From Dehalococcoidia bacterium (GTDB taxonomy: Bacteria; Chloroflexota; Dehalococcoidia; SAR202; UBA826): DNA of 5,865 nucleotides. Positions within the stretch are counted from its first letter, which is position 1. Each line of letters opens with the position of its first letter. Below the pieces are notes generated by a model. That model did not search any database. It was given only the letters and a program-made list of their open reading frames with translations, and was not told the DNA's origin. Position numbers and translations under genes: made by a program. Positions 4,586 through 5,865 of this stretch are shown here, piece after piece. The stretch spans positions 1 to 5,865 of the forward strand of contig DTSF01000016.1 in assembly GCA_012965485.1 (NCBI GenBank), read 5' to 3'.

Positions 4586-5865
4586 TCCTGGAACTAGGGT
4601 AGTAGAATCCTATGTAGAAACAGACAACTCGGCAGAGACTAGAAAGGCTGTGTCAGATGGACTATTAAGTATCCACTCTGTTACATCTAATAGGTTTTGG
4701 CAATTTGCCGCCTTGTTTGGGATCATGTTCATCCTCGGCCTTATAGGTTTTGTGATGAGGCTGAGTTCTGGCTTTGATGATAAAGCCGCATGGGGATATT
4801 ACGTAGCTTTGTTTGCCTTCTTGATGACTACTTCTTCAGCAGCTCCAATGGTTGCCATAGCACCCCGAATTGCTAATTCTCATTGGAGAAGACCTATATC
4901 TAGGGCTGCTGAAATCTGGACTCTAGCTGGTTGTCTGAATTTGCTTATTTATATCCCTTTGATATGGCTTCTGCCATCTTTGGAAAATGGTAGAAGAAGC
5001 CTTTGGTTCTATGGTCAGCAAAAAGCTCAAGACATGGATAGTTGTTGGGTATTTTGTTGGGGGGGAGGTGTTCCGGCTTATTCTCCCCATATATGGGCTA
5101 CTTTAGCGATAATAGGCTTAGTTCTATTAGGATTTGCCTTGTTATGGTTATCCATTCTCCCAGATCTTGCGGTTTTAAGAGATCATGGAGAAGGATGGAA
5201 GAAAAAATGGGGAAGGAAGCTGGCTTTGGGTTGGCGGGGCACCTCAGCACAGTGGAATTGGCAACACCATCGAATGGGGGTTGTGGGGGCTTTTTATTTC
5301 ATGATGCTCGTGTTCGTACACTTTTTTATAAGTGTAGAGTTTTTGATGGTTCATGTCCCAGGTTGGATAGATTCTTTGTATCCAATAACTCATGCCCATA
5401 ACGCATTGCAAGCTGGCGTGGCTACCGTGATGCTCACAATGTTTTTCCTTAGGCAATTTGGCGGGTATAAGGATTATATAGGGCTGGATCAGTTTTGGGG
5501 GCTTGGCAAATTACTGCTTGCTCTATCGCTTCTTTGGTTCTGGTTTTGGTTTTCAAGCTTTAATGTGTTTTGGTATGGGAAGAAGCCTTCAGAACAGGCG
5601 GTTTTGGAATTATTTGTCAAGGGACCGTATCTATACTTATTCATAACGATATTTATATTGGTATTCATATTGCCGTGGTTCACCATGATATGGAATCCAG
5701 TAAGAAGAAGCGTCTGGGGACCGCCTATTTTGGCGGCCTCAGTTTTACTAGGTACCCTTCTTGATAGGATAAGGTTGTATGTTGCATCTTGGGATGTTGC
5801 CGGTAAAAACATGGTAAGCCAACTTGAAATGAAAATGTCTGAGGTGCCTACCAAGATTCCCGCTC
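4575..5865 (+). CDS. actC: ActC: NrfD/PsrC-like quinol-binding membrane subunit, 3' end cut by window edge
   Basis: This is the integral membrane subunit of ACIII that oxidises quinol and hands electrons to the Fe-S subunit. The frame is open for 430 codons to the edge with no stop. I count nine hydrophobic helices, near residues 43-61, 72-95, 113-133, 172-192, 234-255, 272-292, 309-328, 350-371 and 381-397; the family usually has ten, so the last and the C-terminus are missing. Family landmarks are LPDLAVLRD (195-203), LALGWRGTSAQW (216-227), VPGW (261-264) and a FNVFWYGKKPSEQ segment (329-341). Basic loops (96-112, 193-233, 293-308, 372-380) place the N-terminus in the cytoplasm. Oddities are Glu255 in HFFISVEF, where NrfD-like relatives I recall have Asp, and a cysteine pair (C157, C161) in the outer loop between helices 3 and 4. 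ATG 4575 overlaps the end of actB2 and has GGGG six bases upstream, suggesting translational coupling. Confidence 0.93.
   Translation, partial: MVTDPGTRVVESYVETDNSAETRKAVSDGLLSIHSVTSNRFWQFAALFGIMFILGLIGFVMRLSSGFDDKAAWGYYVALFAFLMTTSSAAPMVAIAPRIANSHWRRPISRAAEIWTLAGCLNLLIYIPLIWLLPSLENGRRSLWFYGQQKAQDMDSCWVFCWGGGVPAYSPHIWATLAIIGLVLLGFALLWLSILPDLAVLRDHGEGWKKKWGRKLALGWRGTSAQWNWQHHRMGVVGAFYFMMLVFVHFFISVEFLMVHVPGWIDSLYPITHAHNALQAGVATVMLTMFFLRQFGGYKDYIGLDQFWGLGKLLLALSLLWFWFWFSSFNVFWYGKKPSEQAVLELFVKGPYLYLFITIFILVFILPWFTMIWNPVRRSVWGPPILAASVLLGTLLDRIRLYVASWDVAGKNMVSQLEMKMSEVPTKIPA

Noticed and set aside
5059..5065. Run of seven G in actC as a possible frameshift or phase-variation tract
   Set aside because: Family motifs in the same frame on both sides (GRRSLWF upstream, LPDLAVLRD downstream) show the frame is intact. 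One moderate run is weak evidence for phase variation.
5042..5401. Plus-strand open frame of 119 codons overlapping actC
   Set aside because: It is out of frame with actC. The actC frame is continuous from 4575 to the edge with conserved motifs before and after, so no frameshift or separate gene is needed.
5489..5854. Minus-strand open frame of 121 codons
   Set aside because: It is antisense to the actC frame, whose translation carries family hallmarks throughout. The reverse translation is low-complexity near the Trp/Phe-rich helix and matches nothing I know.
1559..5865. Alternative reading as a polysulfide, thiosulfate, DMSO or formate molybdoenzyme complex
   Set aside because: The large subunit has no Fe-S cysteines and no Cys ligand for Mo. 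The Fe-S chain has a three-cysteine motif, the cytochrome is an anchored pentaheme ActA type, and the NrfD chain has ActC hallmarks. Together these fit ACIII better.

Overview
The window most resembles a chromosomal segment from a free-living, respiring bacterium. Five consecutive plus-strand genes match the start of an Alternative Complex III (ACIII, Act) operon. ACIII is a quinol:electron-acceptor oxidoreductase that replaces the cytochrome bc1 complex in many Chloroflexota, Bacteroidota, Rhodothermota, Acidobacteriota and some Proteobacteria. Base composition is moderately AT-rich by eye and most starts have good Shine-Dalgarno sites. The split Fe-S subunit and general sequence style make a Chloroflexota-like host (for example a marine SAR202-type lineage) my best guess. 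That is inference, not something the sequence proves.

Layout. Bases 1-409 (minus strand) hold the N-terminal part of a short-chain dehydrogenase/reductase, cut by the left edge. Bases 410-596 are a divergent intergenic region. It carries a good sigma70-like promoter reading right (TTGACA, 18-bp spacer, TGT-GATAAT) with a CRP/FNR-family-like palindrome over its -10 element. A tight run of plus-strand genes follows: a 110-residue, two-helix membrane protein I do not recognise (597-929); a membrane-anchored pentaheme cytochrome c, ActA (947-1549); a Tat-exported, molybdopterin-oxidoreductase-like protein with no Fe-S or Mo-ligand cysteine, ActB1 (1559-3805); a ferredoxin-like protein with four cysteine motifs, one carrying Thr in place of Cys, ActB2 (3845-4585); and a NrfD-like polytopic quinol-binding subunit, ActC (4575 to the right edge, incomplete).

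How they work together. By analogy with studied ACIII, ActC oxidises quinol in the membrane. Electrons pass to the Fe-S clusters of ActB2, which docks with the cofactor-less ActB1 on the outer face, and then to the ActA hemes and on to a soluble carrier or terminal oxidase. ActD, ActE and ActF would be expected to the right, outside the window. Gaps of 9-39 bp and an 11-bp overlap point to one transcript.

Most worth following up: the unrecognised first gene with an ambiguous start, the splitting of ActB into two genes, the promoter/operator arrangement, and residue-level oddities in ActC. No RNA genes, mobile elements or CRISPR arrays were seen.
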